Under the pieces are notes generated by a model. That model was not told where the DNA came from, made no database searches, and saw only the letters and a program-made list of their open reading frames with translations. From NCBI GenBank assembly GCA_024036415.1, contig JAMWET010006593.1:1-64000 (forward strand): a DNA stretch of 64,000 bases, given 5' to 3'. This stretch comes from Prochilodus magdalenae (lineage: Eukaryota > Chordata > Actinopteri > Characiformes > Prochilodontidae). Both the position numbers and the translations under genes were made by a program. This document shows positions 21,884 to 34,765 of the stretch, one piece after another; the first letter of the stretch is position 1, and the number at the start of each line of letters is the position of its first letter.

Positions 21884-23829
21884 CTATGGAAAAACATGGA
21901 AGTCAAACAGTCATAGCCATCAGAACAATTAGGATGGGGAGGGAGTGGGGGCGTGTCCTCCCACCCTTTCAAAAATGTATACCTGGTCCTGCCCAAGTTG
22001 GTTGATTGTTTTTGTTGCTTGTTTACACAAATGCTTGACCAAAGTATCCAAATTTAATCCATATTTAAGATAGGGGTACACGATACACCTCATGATACTC
22101 TATGATACAGGGTCCACATTCCACAATCAGTGTATTCTGAACTGCACCTGAATGAAGGAAACTTCTGACTGGAATCATATTGTTGCACAGGTTTCTAATG
22201 ACACTGGAGCTGGGAGGCAGGAGGAACACTGGAGCTGATTGGTGCTGATAGTTTACAAACGTTACAGTTCAACCAGGGCTGTTGCTTTAGATGGCATAGT
22301 TGACAGCATATCCATGTTCCATGATGCATCGTCACACCTCTATGACACACATTCTCACAGTTTTGCACCGTGATAATATACCCCTACTGTGCTGAAACAG
22401 GATGTGCTGGTCTGTAATACAAACTAAGACTCAGTTAAAGAAGGAAAATGGTTAGTTAGTTCCTCAGCATGACTATGAAATGACTGACATGCAGATCGAC
22501 CAACCTGAGAGTTCTCCCTGATGTCTAGGGGAACGCAACAAGGTGGATTAGCTGTAAACTAACTGGAACAAGTTGCTGAGAACCTCAAAACCCTTTTCAC
22601 TCTACTAGGGCTAAAAGAAGAACAGATTTCATATCAAAAATCACAATTTCAAAAGAGTGCAATTAGGAATTGCGATTGTAATTATAGCCTACATAGCAAC
22701 AGCATCATGTGGGGTTTAAAGTGGGGACATTCAAGCTGATAACATGGATCTTGTGAACAGCCTGTAGATCAGCAACCGATAGAAAGCAACCAAATACCCA
22801 TGTGCTGTGACGTTATAACCACAGGCAACTGGCAATCTGGTGCATGTTGAAAGTCCAAGCCTAAGGCCATAAAGAGTAGACGCTCTAGTCTTCTTGGCCA
22901 TATAAACAAGCCTACAGGCCTTCTTTAAATAAAAACAATGATAATTATAATATCAATTTATATTGCTGTCACAATATTGGTCAGAAAATCTGCAACTTGA
23001 GATTTCCCCCAAATCTTTCAGCCTTAGCAACTACTCCTCCATCAGGCTTACCAGTGTGCAGAGCACAACCTGTTTCTGGTGACTTAACATTTGTTCTATT
23101 AATGTATTTAAGCAGCTGCCTAATTTACCATATAACAAAACTTCACGACTAAAATTACCCATCATGCACATTTACATATAGTCTACATATGAATCCGGTT
23201 CCCAGGTGCTGCTAGCATTGAAGCATTTCCTCTAAAGAAGACCAAAGAAGGGATTGAGCTTTTCTTTCAGTCTGCTTTAAATGTAAACTAAACTAAAACA
23301 TGCAAAGTAAACATTTCACAACAAATCCTGCACGTCAGAAAGCTCCGGAAGAGGCTGGAGGAGGCTGGTGGAGCCTGGTTACAAGAGTACCCATTCAATA
23401 CAGGTTTCGGAGAGTGCGAGAAGCATCTTGGCTGTGCTGGACTTGTTCATTAGCATCTCTTCTCTCTGAACAAAAACACAGTAGAGAATCTTAAAAGCTA
23501 TTCTCTCTCAGAGCAGAATGAGCCTACAACTCAGAGCTGCAGGGGAAATCGAGCTCCACACTCAGCATTTCTGTCAGCTTGAAGTTAACGGATAAACAGA
23601 AAGGATCCATTTCAATTTCGATCAGTTTTGAAGGCCAGTTTCTCAATGGAGAATGCTTAAAGGGCGGTAATGCTTCTAGACTAACCACTACTACCTTTAA
23701 ATGAGCTTGGTTTCAGAAAGGTATTGACAAGTGGTGGTGCAAAGTACAAATACTGTGCACTAGAGTTAAAGAACAGACACCTAAGGTAAAGTATTCTTCC
23801 AATTATCTTTAGACCTCCACCTGAGTAAA

Positions 23830-25430
23830 AGTACTACACTAACACATTACACTTACTGAGTTACTGTACACCAACACACTACTTACACTACACTAACGCA
23901 TTACACTTACGGAGTTACTGTACACCAACACACTACTTACAGTACACTAACACATTACACTTACTGAGTTACTGTACACCAACACACTACTTACACTACA
24001 CTAACGCATTACACTTACTGAGTTACTGTACACCAACACACTACTTACAGTACACTAACACACTACACTTACTGAGTTACTGTACACCAACACACTACTT
24101 ACAGCACACTAACACATTACACTTACTGTATTACTGTACACCAACACACTACTTACAGCACACCAACACACTACACTTACAGAGGTACTGTACACCAACA
24201 CACTACACTTACAGTACACTAACACATTACACTTACTGAGTTACTGTACACCAACACACTACTTACAGCACACTAACGCATTACACCTACTGAGTTACTG
24301 TACACCTACACACTACTTACAGTACACTAACACACTACACTTACAGAGTTACTGTACACCTACTTACAGTACACTAACACTTACACTTACAGAGTACACC
24401 AACACACTACACTTACAGTACACTAACACATTACACTTACTGAGTTACTGTACACCAACACACTACTTACAGCACACTAACACATTACACTTACTGAGTT
24501 ACTGTACACCTACACACTACTTACAGTACACTAACACACTACACTTACAGAGTTACTGTACACCAACACACTACACTTACAGTACACTAACACATTACAC
24601 TTACTGAGTTACTGTACACCAACACACTACTTACAGCACACTAACACATTACACTTACTGAGTTACTGTACACCAACACACTACTTACAGCACACCAACA
24701 CACTACACTTACAGAGGTACTGTACACCAACACACTACACTTACAGTACACTAACACATTACACTTACTGAGTTACTGTACACCAACACACTACTTACAG
24801 CACACTAACGCATTACACCTACTGAGTTACTGTACACCTACACACTACTTACAGTACACTAACACACTACACTTACAGAGTTACTGTACACCAACACACT
24901 ACACTTACAGTACACTAACACATTACACTTACTGAGTTACTGTACACCAACACACTACTTACAGCACACTAACACATTACACTTACTGAGTTACTGTACA
25001 CCTACACACTACTTACAGTACACTAACACACTACTTACAGTACACTAACACATTACACTTACAGAGTTACTGTACACCAACACACTACACTTACAGTACA
25101 CTAACACATTACACTTACAGAGTTACTGTACACCAACACACTACACTTACAGTACACTAACACATTACACTTACTGAGTTACTGTACACCAACACACTAC
25201 TTACACTGTACACCAACACACTACTTACAGTACACTAACACATTACACTTACTGAGTTACTGTACACCAACACACTACTTACAGTACACTAACACATTAC
25301 ACTTACTGAGTTACTGTACACCAACACACTACTTACATTACACTAACGCATTACACTTACTGAGTTACTGTACACCAACACACTACTTACAGTACACTAA
25401 CACATTACACTTACTGAGTTACTGTACATG
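23830..25430. repeat. 54-bp minisatellite, about 29 copies
   Basis: The unit is built from acaccaacacactacttaca, gtacactaacacattacact and tactgagttactgt. Variants (inserted cactt, cagcacac, truncated units) recur in blocks, which suggests higher-order repeats. For example, the series at about 24110-24360 resembles that at about 24650-24890. Confidence 0.93.
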
Positions 25431-26001
25431 TAATGTTCATAAACTGACTGATATAACCTGAAATCATTTTTTTTATGTTCCCCAGTGAAACCCGGACAGG
25501 ATGAAGCTGTTGGCCTCCGCCATTGTTATGTACCCGTCAGACGGTATAATCTAAAAGGATTTTGTTTGTCCAGGTGAATTTGCACTGAAGCATGCTGAAA
25601 GGATTTCATAGGGCAAGTGAGAACTGCTTGTGCACCTCCATCACGTTTGACACTTTAAACCCTGATCAGCGACCTGCTGCATAGGTGGCCACGTTGGGAG
25701 GATAAAGCACCTACGACTCAATGAACTGGAAAAAAGGTTCAGAACACTCTGCCCCGCTCCGTCTCTGCCCAATCCCCTCTGTGGTGAATAGCGAGATAGT
25801 AAAATGGGCTGGAGTCAGTGATTTTAAAATGATAGTTTGTGGGGGGGGGAAAAATCCAATTTAGGCAATCCCCCCCCCACTGCTCCGAACTCAATCAGCC
25901 ATAACATGTTTGGTGTCCAAAGCTTGATTTCAGAGCTAACAGGTAACTGAAGCCCACACTTGGCAAATAAGGCAAACCATTTGCTTAAAAACCCAAATAT
26001 A

Positions 26002-26534
26002 CAGGGGTTGGACAATGAAACTGAAACACCTGGTTTTAGACCACAATCATTTATTAGTATGGTGTAGGGCCTCCTTTTGCGGCCAATACAGTGTCAGTTG
26101 GTCTTGGGAATGACATATACTGCGTCCTGCACAGTGGTCAGAGGGATTTTAAGCCATTCTTCTTGCAGGATAGTGGCCAGGTCACTACATGATGCTGGTG
26201 GAGGTTCATCCTTCTTGGTGGTATGCTGACATTACCCTGGATACCGTGGCTCTTGATACATCACAAAGACTTGCTGTCTTGGTCACAGATGCGCCAGCAA
26301 GACGTGCATCAACAATGTGTCCTCTTTTGAACTCTGGTATGTCACCCATAATGCTGTGTGCATTGCAGTATTTTGAGCAGAACTGTGCTCTTACCTGCTA
26401 ACTGAACCTTCACACTCTGCTCTTACTGGTGCAATGTGCAGTTAATGAAGATTGGCCACCAGGCTGGTCCAATTTAGCCATGAGACCTCCCACACTAAAA
26501 TGACAGGTGTTTCAGTTTCATTGTCCAACCCCTG
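26002..26534 (-). mobile_element. Tc1/mariner-type MITE, copy 1 (533 bp)
   Basis: Terminal repeats are perfect over 31 bp (starting caggggttggacaatgaaac) and flanked by TA on each side, as expected for Tc1/mariner insertion. The minus strand retains part of a helix-turn-helix region, so it derives from a transposase gene by deletion. It is nearly identical to copy 2 at 34929-35466. Confidence 0.88.
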
Positions 26535-26867
26535 TATACCTTAAATTAGGTTGAGCTGTGGGGGATACAAATAATTACACATGTCGTTCTAACTTCATCA
26601 TAACAGAGGCAGTGAAGGTGGTTTGCAGCTTGGATCAAGAGTGGTGGTGATGGAATCTAGTTTTGTGGTTTGCAGTAAATCTACACATGTGCTAGCTTGT
26701 ATATGGAATGCAGATAATGGTAAATCTCAAAATATGTTTCCTTTTGGAACTACCGAGCCCTACAACACTCTGCATGTTCATCTCCACCGTGACTGGATGT
26801 TAAGAAGGCTTATAGCTTTCAAATAGCTTCTAACTAGATCTTTATGTTGGGCCTATAATGGACCTTA

Positions 26868-27360
26868 TCGCTGTACCTGACTGACCCAACGTCCATGATT
26901 GTGTACGTTCAGTGGTGCTCATCCTGTTAGAGCCAGCACCACTGGCAGACGACTGCACGACACAACACATGTCTGCCACTAACACCATGTCAACGTCGCC
27001 CAAGACTTGTACCAGACTTAGTGGACATGATCAACGAATCTGTGTGTGAAGGCACCATGGTTAGCGCCAAGATGAACAGTTTGGTAGCACACGTCCACAA
27101 GACCTGGTGTCACTCCACCTTCACACCAAGAGGAACCTCTACAACTCCATGCCGAGACGTCTGGCATATTGCATAAGCAAACATGGCTGCCTGACGCCAT
27201 ACTGAGACACTACTACTGTATGTGTAGCTTAATAAATATTGCTCATATCAGTCTATATTTATCATAATTGATTGTTCCTGGTAGCCTTTATCTTCCTTCC
27301 CAATAGCACTGCGTTCCAACACTTCCTTCTGGGTGTAGTTATTCTTTTTGACGATGAGTG
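26868..27360 (-). mobile_element. Dispersed TIR element, copy B
   Basis: In minus orientation it begins with acactcatcgtcaaaaagaa and runs through gggaaggaagataaaggcta, tgccagacgtctcggcatgg and gtctgccagtggtgctggc. It shares order and sequence with copies at 3.2, 52.1, 53.8 and 63.6 kb. No intact coding frame is present. Confidence 0.7.
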
Positions 27361-30300
27361 TTTGGGGTTAGGGGACAATAAATAAAGTACACATGACTCT
27401 TTGCCAAGCTGTCGCCATCAGCAAATGGGAAACCGTTCTTCAAATCCCCAACGCTTCTGAAGACCCTACTTCAGTTTCTCCTTTCGCCACCTCCTTGGCA
27501 GGAACCTCAAATCCGTTGAGCTGACAAACAAAAGGCCAGGCAGAGGAAGAGAGCAAGGCCACGAGAACGAGATTGGCGGGCTATGGATCCAAGCTGCAGA
27601 GGATCAGAGGCTTGACAGATAGTGCAAAAACAGGTCATCAACACTTCAGGCGCCAAAGCAGGAGGGCATTATTCACACTCATTCTTCATCTTTTTTCCAG
27701 GAGCATCATTCACACTGGCGGATAAACCCTGTGCCTCGGCCCCGGCGTTCTGGAAAAGAACACTGGCCTTTTTATTCAGATCTGTAAACGACTGGTTTAA
27801 AAACAAACAGTCTGGAATCTGGGGGGAAAGCAATTAGGTGACCGCAATCAATGGAGGAGCCAGACTAATATCCATTAATACATTTCATAACGAGGGACAC
27901 GGCAAGTACAGATTAAGCCAAATTCTGGATTAACCAGACTATAAAAAATGTTAATTGAATTAATACTTAGTCTGTTTATAGGAAATGGCTCAAAGTGGAT
28001 CTCAAATGAGTCTGTAATCAGTACAGACTTCTCAGTTCTAGTACTATAGACCCCAGGAACTGCATATTTCATTTCCCCTGCTACATCAAGCCATAGGAAG
28101 TCATCTAAGACCTCCTGACTCACATTTACTCAACACATTCGATGAATAATGTCACTGTGCCAAAAAGAAAACGTTAGGCTTTCATCTTCAGCAATAAGAC
28201 TTAAACAATTAACCCCTTATATCTAGAAGAGTCATCAGTCTAGAGATATGGGGGACCTCTTAGAGGAAGGAAGACCCCAAAAACACATTCTAGGACCACT
28301 GCTTGAAGAAACAGTGGAGTTATTCCAAGGCTGCTTGATGGTAGTCCAGTAGTTAAAGCTAGCAATCAGGTCATGGGAGATTAGCCTAGTTGTCTGATTC
28401 TCAAACTGGGGACAGTTAAGTGGGACAACTGCACCATGTGGTTTCTTGTTTCCATCTACTGTAACAAGAGCCGTCGTACAGAGATGTGGTTTGAGGCTCT
28501 AACATCCGAGGCAGTCCGGGATTTTTGGCATTCAGGGAAGCTTTAGAAAGAGAATAAATACATGCTGAGGTAAAAAGGAACTCAGGCCTAGGAGGAAAAG
28601 CAAGCCAAAGAGCAAAATAGCAGCTTGTTCAGCATTCTTTAGCCACAGCACACAGTTCGGAGAAGTCGTACAAACTTTTTCCACCTGATAATCAAAAGAA
28701 GTCACACAGCCAAGGCTAAAGCCTTCCCCAGCAGACAGATAGATACAGACACGCACCCGCGGCCAGATTGCTCCCCTGTGCTTTATTCTGTCTTACAATA
28801 AAGGCCATCTGTGTCCGTTTACAGCAGATGGGGTGGGCCCTGATGGAGTGTGAAGCTTAGCGACCTGCAAACAGCCGAGGTGAGATCTCCAGCACATACA
28901 GTACTTACACGCATGCTCGCTAATCTGGCCTGGCTGGAAATGGCTTTTTGAGACCAGGGAGACTCAACACGCACAAGTTCCCATGGTCAGGCAACGGTTG
29001 GGCCATGAAGAAGTCCTTGATGTGTCAAATTTGCCATTAGCCAACATACAGAACGACTCTTTACTTTTCAGACAATGCCTATGGAAAAGCTGCTAAACGC
29101 CTCATACGTTTCGTCAGAACATGGTGAAATCCAAATGGGCCTTAATGATATTAAAGTCCTCTAGGGGACATTAACGGAGTTCATGCTCATGCACACATCA
29201 CCCCCCACATTCACACAGGCTCAATAGATCAATCCAATTAATGTACCACACAAGACTGCTGGACAGTTGTAGCTGAATGTGCTAAGCATTGGGCACAATC
29301 TGCCTAAAAAGCAGACTATATGCGGAACTGCCATACAAAATTGAATGTAAATTAGATTTGATTTAATTTCCAGTCAAAATGGCCCCATAAGTACCATTAA
29401 GTTCTTTGCAATCAGCTTCAGTAAATAGGATGTTTATTTCAGCCACATTGTACCCAATTCTGGAACACATGGAACAGCATGTACCATGCAAATACTACCA
29501 GAAAGCAGTGAACTGCAAGATGTCTTCTACATCGTTTAATTGAAATCAGAACAAACAAGTGATGGTTAATATTTTACCTAATCGACTTTGCTGACTTCTG
29601 ACAATGTATGCCATTTCAAAATATGTTGTCTGCAAGACATTCCAAAAATGTGTCCAACATCATCTAGGAAGATCTAGGAAGATAATCTGTTTTAAAACTT
29701 TCCTCATACATTTCAGCATCTACATTTTCTAAAACTGAATGCTTGTGAACTTCTATCCCACACTGCATTAAAAACCAGCATGCTTCTGTAATGAACTTCC
29801 ACAGGGGCTCAGGAAAGCCTTGAAAAATCCTTGTGAACAATAGCCTCTCCGAAACTACAGATGCAGGTTAAGACTTAAAGAGAAAGCCATACCAACCACA
29901 TTCAGAAACGCCACCGACTTCTCTGGGCTAAAGCTGACAAAGTGCCAATGAACAACATATGCTACCATTGAGAAGATGTCTTTTTCAGACATCCCTGCTT
30001 CAGCAAGACACAACCAAGCATTCCTGCAACAGTATGGCTGTTGAGATGCCTGTCTTCCATTAAAAACATGGGGTGCATTACAATGGGGAACATGCAACAA
30101 AGACCCCAGACTCCTGACCAGCTTTATATTAAACACGAATGGGAACAAATTTAACTTTCAAAATCACAGCAATTGAAGTCCTTAGTTCTCAAACATTTAG
30201 CAAGTGCTGTTAAAAGAAAAGATGATGTAACACAAAGGCAAACACGTTCCTGACCCAAATCTTTGTTGCAGGCAATTTATATAAGCATATAAAGAAATTA

Positions 30301-30493
30301 TTAGTTGAAACATTAAATATCTTTGCACAGTTTTCAACTGAAAACAAAGTGTTCTGTTCCTGCTTTCCCAGCTATGTAGAATCGTCTCTGTAAACGCTTT
30401 ATGCACCTTTTCAAGCATATACCTCTGGCTCAAAGACTCATATGTGCCCGCAGACACATGAATGGTCAGTCTAGTCAGTGGTAGGCGGCGTAC

Positions 30494-30623
30494 CTTGAAC
30501 ATCTGCTTGACTTTCTGCCTGGGCAGGTTAACATTGAGCTTGTGCAGAAGCTGCAGCACCTCACTGATGCTCAGACTGCCGTCTCCGTTCTTATCCGCCT
30601 CTGTGAACGTCTGCTTCAACCAT
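30494..30623 (-). CDS. plch2: plch2 exon 4: first EF-hand
   Basis: This 130-nt exon encodes residues 207-250: WLKQTFTEA, DKNGDGSLSISE, VLQLLHKLNVNLPR and QKVKQMFK. The twelve-residue loop DKNGDGSLSISE (about residues 217-228) is a canonical EF-hand. It has acidic or oxygen ligands at positions 1, 3, 5 and 9 and Glu at position 12, so Ca2+ binding is plausible. The exon begins with a single A after the U12 intron's AC and ends TTCAAG before a GTACGC donor. The human orthologue has Arg where Lys occurs at the last codon. Confidence 0.96.
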
Positions 30624-30634
30624 GTGGGCACACA

Positions 30635-30643
30635 GTTAAGGGT
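30635..30643 (-). other. U12 branch-point site of intron 3
   Basis: The minus strand reads ACCCTTAAC, close to the U12 branch consensus TTCCTTRAY. The branch adenosine lies about 13 nt from the AC end, within the 8-21 nt window usual for this class. Confidence 0.88.
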
Positions 30644-30779
30644 CTGACCACCACATAAAATAGAGACATACACCATACTACGACAAGGTGATGTACACAA
30701 GCTTAACCTACATCTTACTAAGCTTAAGCCCGCAGCTGCTGATGGTGCAGAGTACAGTTGGGTGATGTGGTATAAAAGC

Positions 30780-30850
30780 TATATAGAGAATATATATATA
30801 TAGCTTTTATATACACACACACACACACTCACATATACATACATACATAC

Positions 30851-30914
<64 letters not shown>

Positions 30915-31002
30915 ATGTGAGTGTGTGTGTGTATATATAAATTATATACTGTGTATATATGTATATATATATATATACACAGTATATACATATACGCACA
31001 CA

Positions 31003-31085
<83 letters not shown>

Positions 31086-31130
31086 ACATACATATACATG
31101 TGGTATATGATGTGATATATACACACACAT
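30780..31130. repeat. (TA)n/(CA)n compound microsatellite with mirror symmetry
   Basis: Long (TA)n runs are flanked by (ACAC)n/(GTGT)n and (ATAC)n/(GTAT)n blocks arranged as inverted repeats. It can fold back over 100 bp or more. It lies within the U12-type intron, about 140 nt or more upstream of the branch site on the transcript. Confidence 0.9.
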
Positions 31131-31767
31131 GAGCATATATATTTAAATACTGACTGAATAAAAACAAATAAATCACCGTTACCATTTAGTATTCAGACAG
31201 AACCTGTAATAATGATTCACAATCTGATATCTTATTCCAGGAGATCACTGCACATCCCTGCGGCTTTCTATCTACACCTCTCTCATTCTCACTGCCTTAC
31301 AGCTCGCAGTGCTGCTTACACTTCAGAACACTTCAAGGAATCCCTTCAGTGGAGGATTAGACTCTTAGATGGAGATATTTATAAGTTGCCTGTTTAAAAA
31401 ATACTTATAAAATCATAAATTATACAGATTTAATCCTTGACATTTCCCAAACGAAGCGCATCCCAACAAGCACTTATCATAACGACAGCTTAAATGTCGA
31501 AATGCTAACATACAGGTAACAGAGGAACAATTCTGCCTTTCAACTTAATCTCTATCTGCCATCTCTGTTGTATATAGTTAATTACCATGGACCATAATTC
31601 CCCCATACTTAGAAAGAAACAGACCAGATTTAAAACCTGTTCTACTTTTCACAGTGTAGGTTACACATGCAGCAGATAGAGATCAGACTGAAAAAAGCCA
31701 GAGCATTCCTTTAAAGTAACCAGTTAGCATTATTTAATTTGCACAGTACTACCTGGCTCCCTATTAG

Positions 31768-31990
31768 ATTTACATTTACACTTTTGGCATTTAGCTGACG
31801 CTCTTATCCAGAGCGATTTACAAGGTTAATCCTATTACAGGTAGGCCAGTGTGGTGTTAGGAGTCTTGCCCAAGGACTCTTATTGGTATAGCACAGCATA
31901 GTCACCCAGACTGGGATTCAAACCCCAATCTCTCACATGTGGTGGTTCCCTGGTGGGTAGCGGTGTTATCCACTGAGCTACACCAACCAC
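31768..31990 (-). mobile_element. tRNA-derived SINE inside intron 3
   Basis: Minus reads gtggttggtgtagctcagtg, ggggtttgaatccc and tcgctctggataagagcgtc with a taaatgtaaat-like tail. It belongs to the main SINE family of the window. It is moderately diverged. Confidence 0.85.
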
Positions 31991-32212
31991 ATTAGCTTTC
32001 ATTCATTATTAGCTCTCTTAGATAAATTATTCCATAAACCTTCCAAATGCATTATAAATGCATCTACAGTGAATAATCTGTAATCTCAGTTGCACCCAAC
32101 ATCTGGCAGCTGGTATTCTGCAATGCCCCATTAATAAGATTTTTAATTCAGCATCATTCACAGCTGGCAATATCCATCTGACAATAATAAGACTGGAGGA
32201 TAAAACAGAGGA

Positions 32213-32222
32213 AAAAGGATAT
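32213..32222 (-). other. U12 5' splice site of intron 3
   Basis: The minus strand reads ATATCCTTTT immediately after the last exonic CA. It is an exact match to the AT-AC class 5' splice-site consensus ATATCCTT recognised by U11 and U6atac snRNAs. Confidence 0.92.
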
Positions 32223-32466
32223 TGATCACGGGTACGCTGACGTTTGGCCAGACTGTCCTCATCGCTGATGCCTGCCATAAGGTACTTAAGGCCGGTAATC
32301 CAGGTGCGTGCCTCCTCGCCCGTGCCGGAAACCAGGTCCAGGGACTCCATGTGTTCACCATAATAGATGCTGAAGCAACAGTTAGGGTCGAAGCTGCCAT
32401 CTGCATAGCGCTGGAATATCTCTGACTGCTTACCCTCGCACACCTCCCGGATGGAGTCGATGGAAA
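32223..32466 (-). CDS. plch2: plch2 exon 3: second half of the PH domain, ends at a U12-type donor
   Basis: This 244-nt exon encodes residues 126-207, completing the PH domain and the linker to the EF-hands. Family motifs read in order are ISIDSI, EGKQSEIFQRY, DGSFDPNCCFSIY, ESLDLVS, ARTWITGLKYLMAG and ISDEDSLAKRQRTRDQ. These are near-identical to vertebrate PLC-eta. The acceptor is a standard CCCCCCAG before TTTCC. The 3' end is unusual. The frame requires the exon to stop inside the Gln codon (CA) and no GT is present there. Instead the next bases are ATATCCTTTTT, the minor-spliceosome AT-AC donor consensus. The remaining A of CAA comes from exon 4, giving RDQ-WLKQTF. Confidence 0.96.
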
Positions 32467-32743
32467 CTGGGGGGAACAGAGAGTGGAGGAATTGTGTGAG
32501 GGTCAGTGATTGATAGGGAGGGTCAGGGAGACAGAGAAACCGATGGGATAAAGAGAAAGAAGGAGGAAAAAGAAAGAAAAAGTAAAAGAAAACCGAAGGT
32601 TGCAAAACTTCTGGGATCACATGTGTAGGAAGAGTGTGCAAGGTTTCAGAGTTCAGAGGAATGGAACATGGGAACAGTGTAAGGAATCAATCTTAATAAA
32701 CATGAACGTTGCTTAACGTTCTAACATCCAAGGAAAAGCCTTT

Positions 32744-32776
32744 ACTGATTGCTCCAATGTCACTGGAGCAATCAGT
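32744..32776. repeat. Perfect short hairpin, 13-bp arms
   Basis: Arms actgattgctcca and tggagcaatcagt are perfect complements around the 7-base loop atgtcac. It may be a transposon end or chance. It lies in intron 2. Confidence 0.75.
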
Positions 32777-32799
32777 GAAGCTCTGGCACACAACGTAGT

Positions 32800-33260
32800 C
32801 ATTGTACGTGTTGAAGGTGGTAGTGCAGTCAAGCTGTGATGTGATTCACGGATTGAGAGGAGGTGGTACAGTGCAGTGAATGTCTCATTCTAGGTGTGGA
32901 AAATGGCTCCAAAGCAGATGTTAATGTCTGGCTAAAAGGAGTGACTGCATTTGGGCGTGCCAAAGACCGAAGTGTGAAGGAAGTAGCTGAATTTGCAGGC
33001 ATATGGAAGCGTATGGTCATACGGGTCTACCAGCAGTGGCAAAAATCTTAATCTACAGTAAAGGCTCCACAGCATTGTGTCTGGAAGGCATCCACCAACT
33101 TTGACCCATCTGCGCAAATTAGTTGAAGCAAGAGTGGCTGAACAGTGATGGAGCCTACATCCAGAAATCCAGATATTGAATCGCAACTGGTATTCATGCT
33201 TGTGGAGGCATTGCACACTATTAAATAGGTTTCACGCAGGTGACTATTTTTGTCCAGTGA
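32800..33260 (+). pseudogene. Tc1-like transposase remnant (helix-turn-helix region)
   Basis: The + frame around 32940-33050 reads RSVKEVAEFAGIWKRMVIRV then YQQWQKS, the pattern of the second DNA-binding helix-turn-helix of Tc1-type transposases. Downstream, ggaaggcatccaccaacttt and the surrounding sequence are decayed with stops. No catalytic domain is present. Confidence 0.6.
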
Positions 33261-34765
33261 GTATAATAACTAGTGATCATTAATTTTGCAGCACACAGCT
33301 CAATTGAGGCACACAAATCAAGAAAAATGCCCTCATTGATTGAAGAAGGAAAAAAAAAAACATTGGTCATAAAGCCTTAGTCTGATAATTAATGCTAATC
33401 AGTGGTCTAGAAAGGGGTACACTTAAAAACTTGTTAACTGTTATTGCACATTACAGCACCCTATTACCTGAATAGCGAATTGCCTTCTCCATAATTATTA
33501 GAACACAAAGCTGTCTGCTCTACATTACAAGCAAAGTGCCACAGCTGGTGTGCCTAAACGTTCCGCCATCATAACCCCCGTTAGCAACGCGCTCAGCACA
33601 TTGAGGCGTTCTGTCAGTGAGAATATTGTACCATGACGGGCTAGAGGCTGGGGTGTTGGTTGGTTGTGAGACATGGCAGAGGATGAAAGCTTTTCATCAG
33701 CTCAACAGCAGGTTCAGCACCAGATCAAAACATTCGGCCGGAATAACATTTCCACAGAGTGACCTTGGGGCTGCGCTGGGCCGCTGTTGAATAATGCAAA
33801 CTGGAGAGCTGACCGAGGCTAATAAGACCGCCTCTGCCGGCGTCTGCAGCAGCTTTGGTGTTCAAAAACATGCGCAATTGCAGAAGTTGCTCCGTTTCTG
33901 TGTGTCTAAAAGAGTTACCCACCTAAGTGAAGGAGCAATTGAGTACCTGCATGTCAGGTTCACTGTGACTCGAATCCTTCCTGTTACAGCAGACGCACTA
34001 CTGAGGAAACTTAGAGTCCTTCAAGTCCTTCAATACTGATTTCACCAGCAACACAATCTGCCCAGCGATCATCGTGATGTGATGCAATCTCCTTTTTTAA
34101 TTCAGAAATATGAAGATGAAGCTTTAATAAAATAAGCTCCCCGGACATGAAATTAATCATCTCTGTGATGTTCTGGGGGTGTTTTAATAACAAGGATATG
34201 GGTCCTTTGGTTGGGGGTGATGGTAAATATGAACCACAGTGCCTAGACTGAGCAGCTGGACAACCAAGTTTTGCCTTTTGCTTATCATCTAACCGAGGAA
34301 CTTAACATCCCTATCCCTGTATTCCAAGATGACAAATCTGCACAGGGCTGCAAATGATAATCTGTGGGACTAGCTGGAACAACCAGTAAAATGGCAGGGA
34401 GGGCATGCACCTAATCTGGCCCAACTGTGCAACTCATTGATACAAGAGTGACTGAACAGTGATGTGGCCTACACTCAGAAACTTGCTGTATCGCAACTGG
34501 TACTTGTGAAGGTATTGCACACTATTAGGTATGTTGCACACAGGTGACTAATTTTTGCCTGGGGAGCTTATATATAATAACTAATGGACTAATGATATCT
34601 TTTGCAGCACACAGCTCAATTGTGGCACACAAGTTATGTAAAAATGCCCCATTAATTAAAAAAAAGAAAGAAAAACAGAAGAAACAACAATAATAACTTT
34701 GGTCAACAAGACTTAGTCTGATAATTATGCTAATTAATGCTAATCAGTGATCTAGAACGGAGTAC
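33130..34765. repeat. Diverged direct duplication in intron 2
   Basis: Bases 33130-33425 and 34440-34765 share an ordered series: aagagtg-ctgaacagtgatg, tatcgcaactggta, attgcacactatta, gcacacagctcaattg, cttagtctgataatta and aatgctaatcagtg. A third fragment of the series lies at 34850-34925. The copies differ by small indels and substitutions. Confidence 0.75.

Larger units (their letters stand above)
21884..30493 (-). other. plch2 intron 4 (GT-AG)
   Basis: This is the largest intron, 8610 nt, with a GTACGC donor and a TTTTTCCATAG acceptor. It holds the 54-bp minisatellite (23830-25430), the MITE copy 26002-26534 and a minus-oriented copy of the unclassified dispersed element (26868-27360). 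The remainder (21920-23800 and 27400-30450) is unique-looking AT-rich sequence in which I recognise no exon or RNA gene. Confidence 0.8.
30624..32222 (-). other. plch2 intron 3: U12-type AT-AC intron
   Basis: This 1599-nt intron is flanked by confidently assigned exons whose reading frame forces the boundaries. Its 5' end is ATATCCTTTT, matching the U12 donor consensus. Its 3' end carries CCCTTAAC at 30635-30643, the U12 branch-site type, followed 11 nt later by the terminal AC. No long polypyrimidine tract precedes the acceptor, as expected for this class. Such introns are removed by the minor spliceosome (U11/U12, U4atac/U6atac). Inside lie a sense-oriented SINE (31768-31990) and a (TA)n/(CA)n block (30780-31130). 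The latter is about 140 nt from the branch site. Confidence 0.93.

Noticed and set aside
30779..31185. Tyr-Ile-rich frames of 64-118 codons
   Set aside because: They are translations of (TA)n/(CA)n repeats inside an intron.
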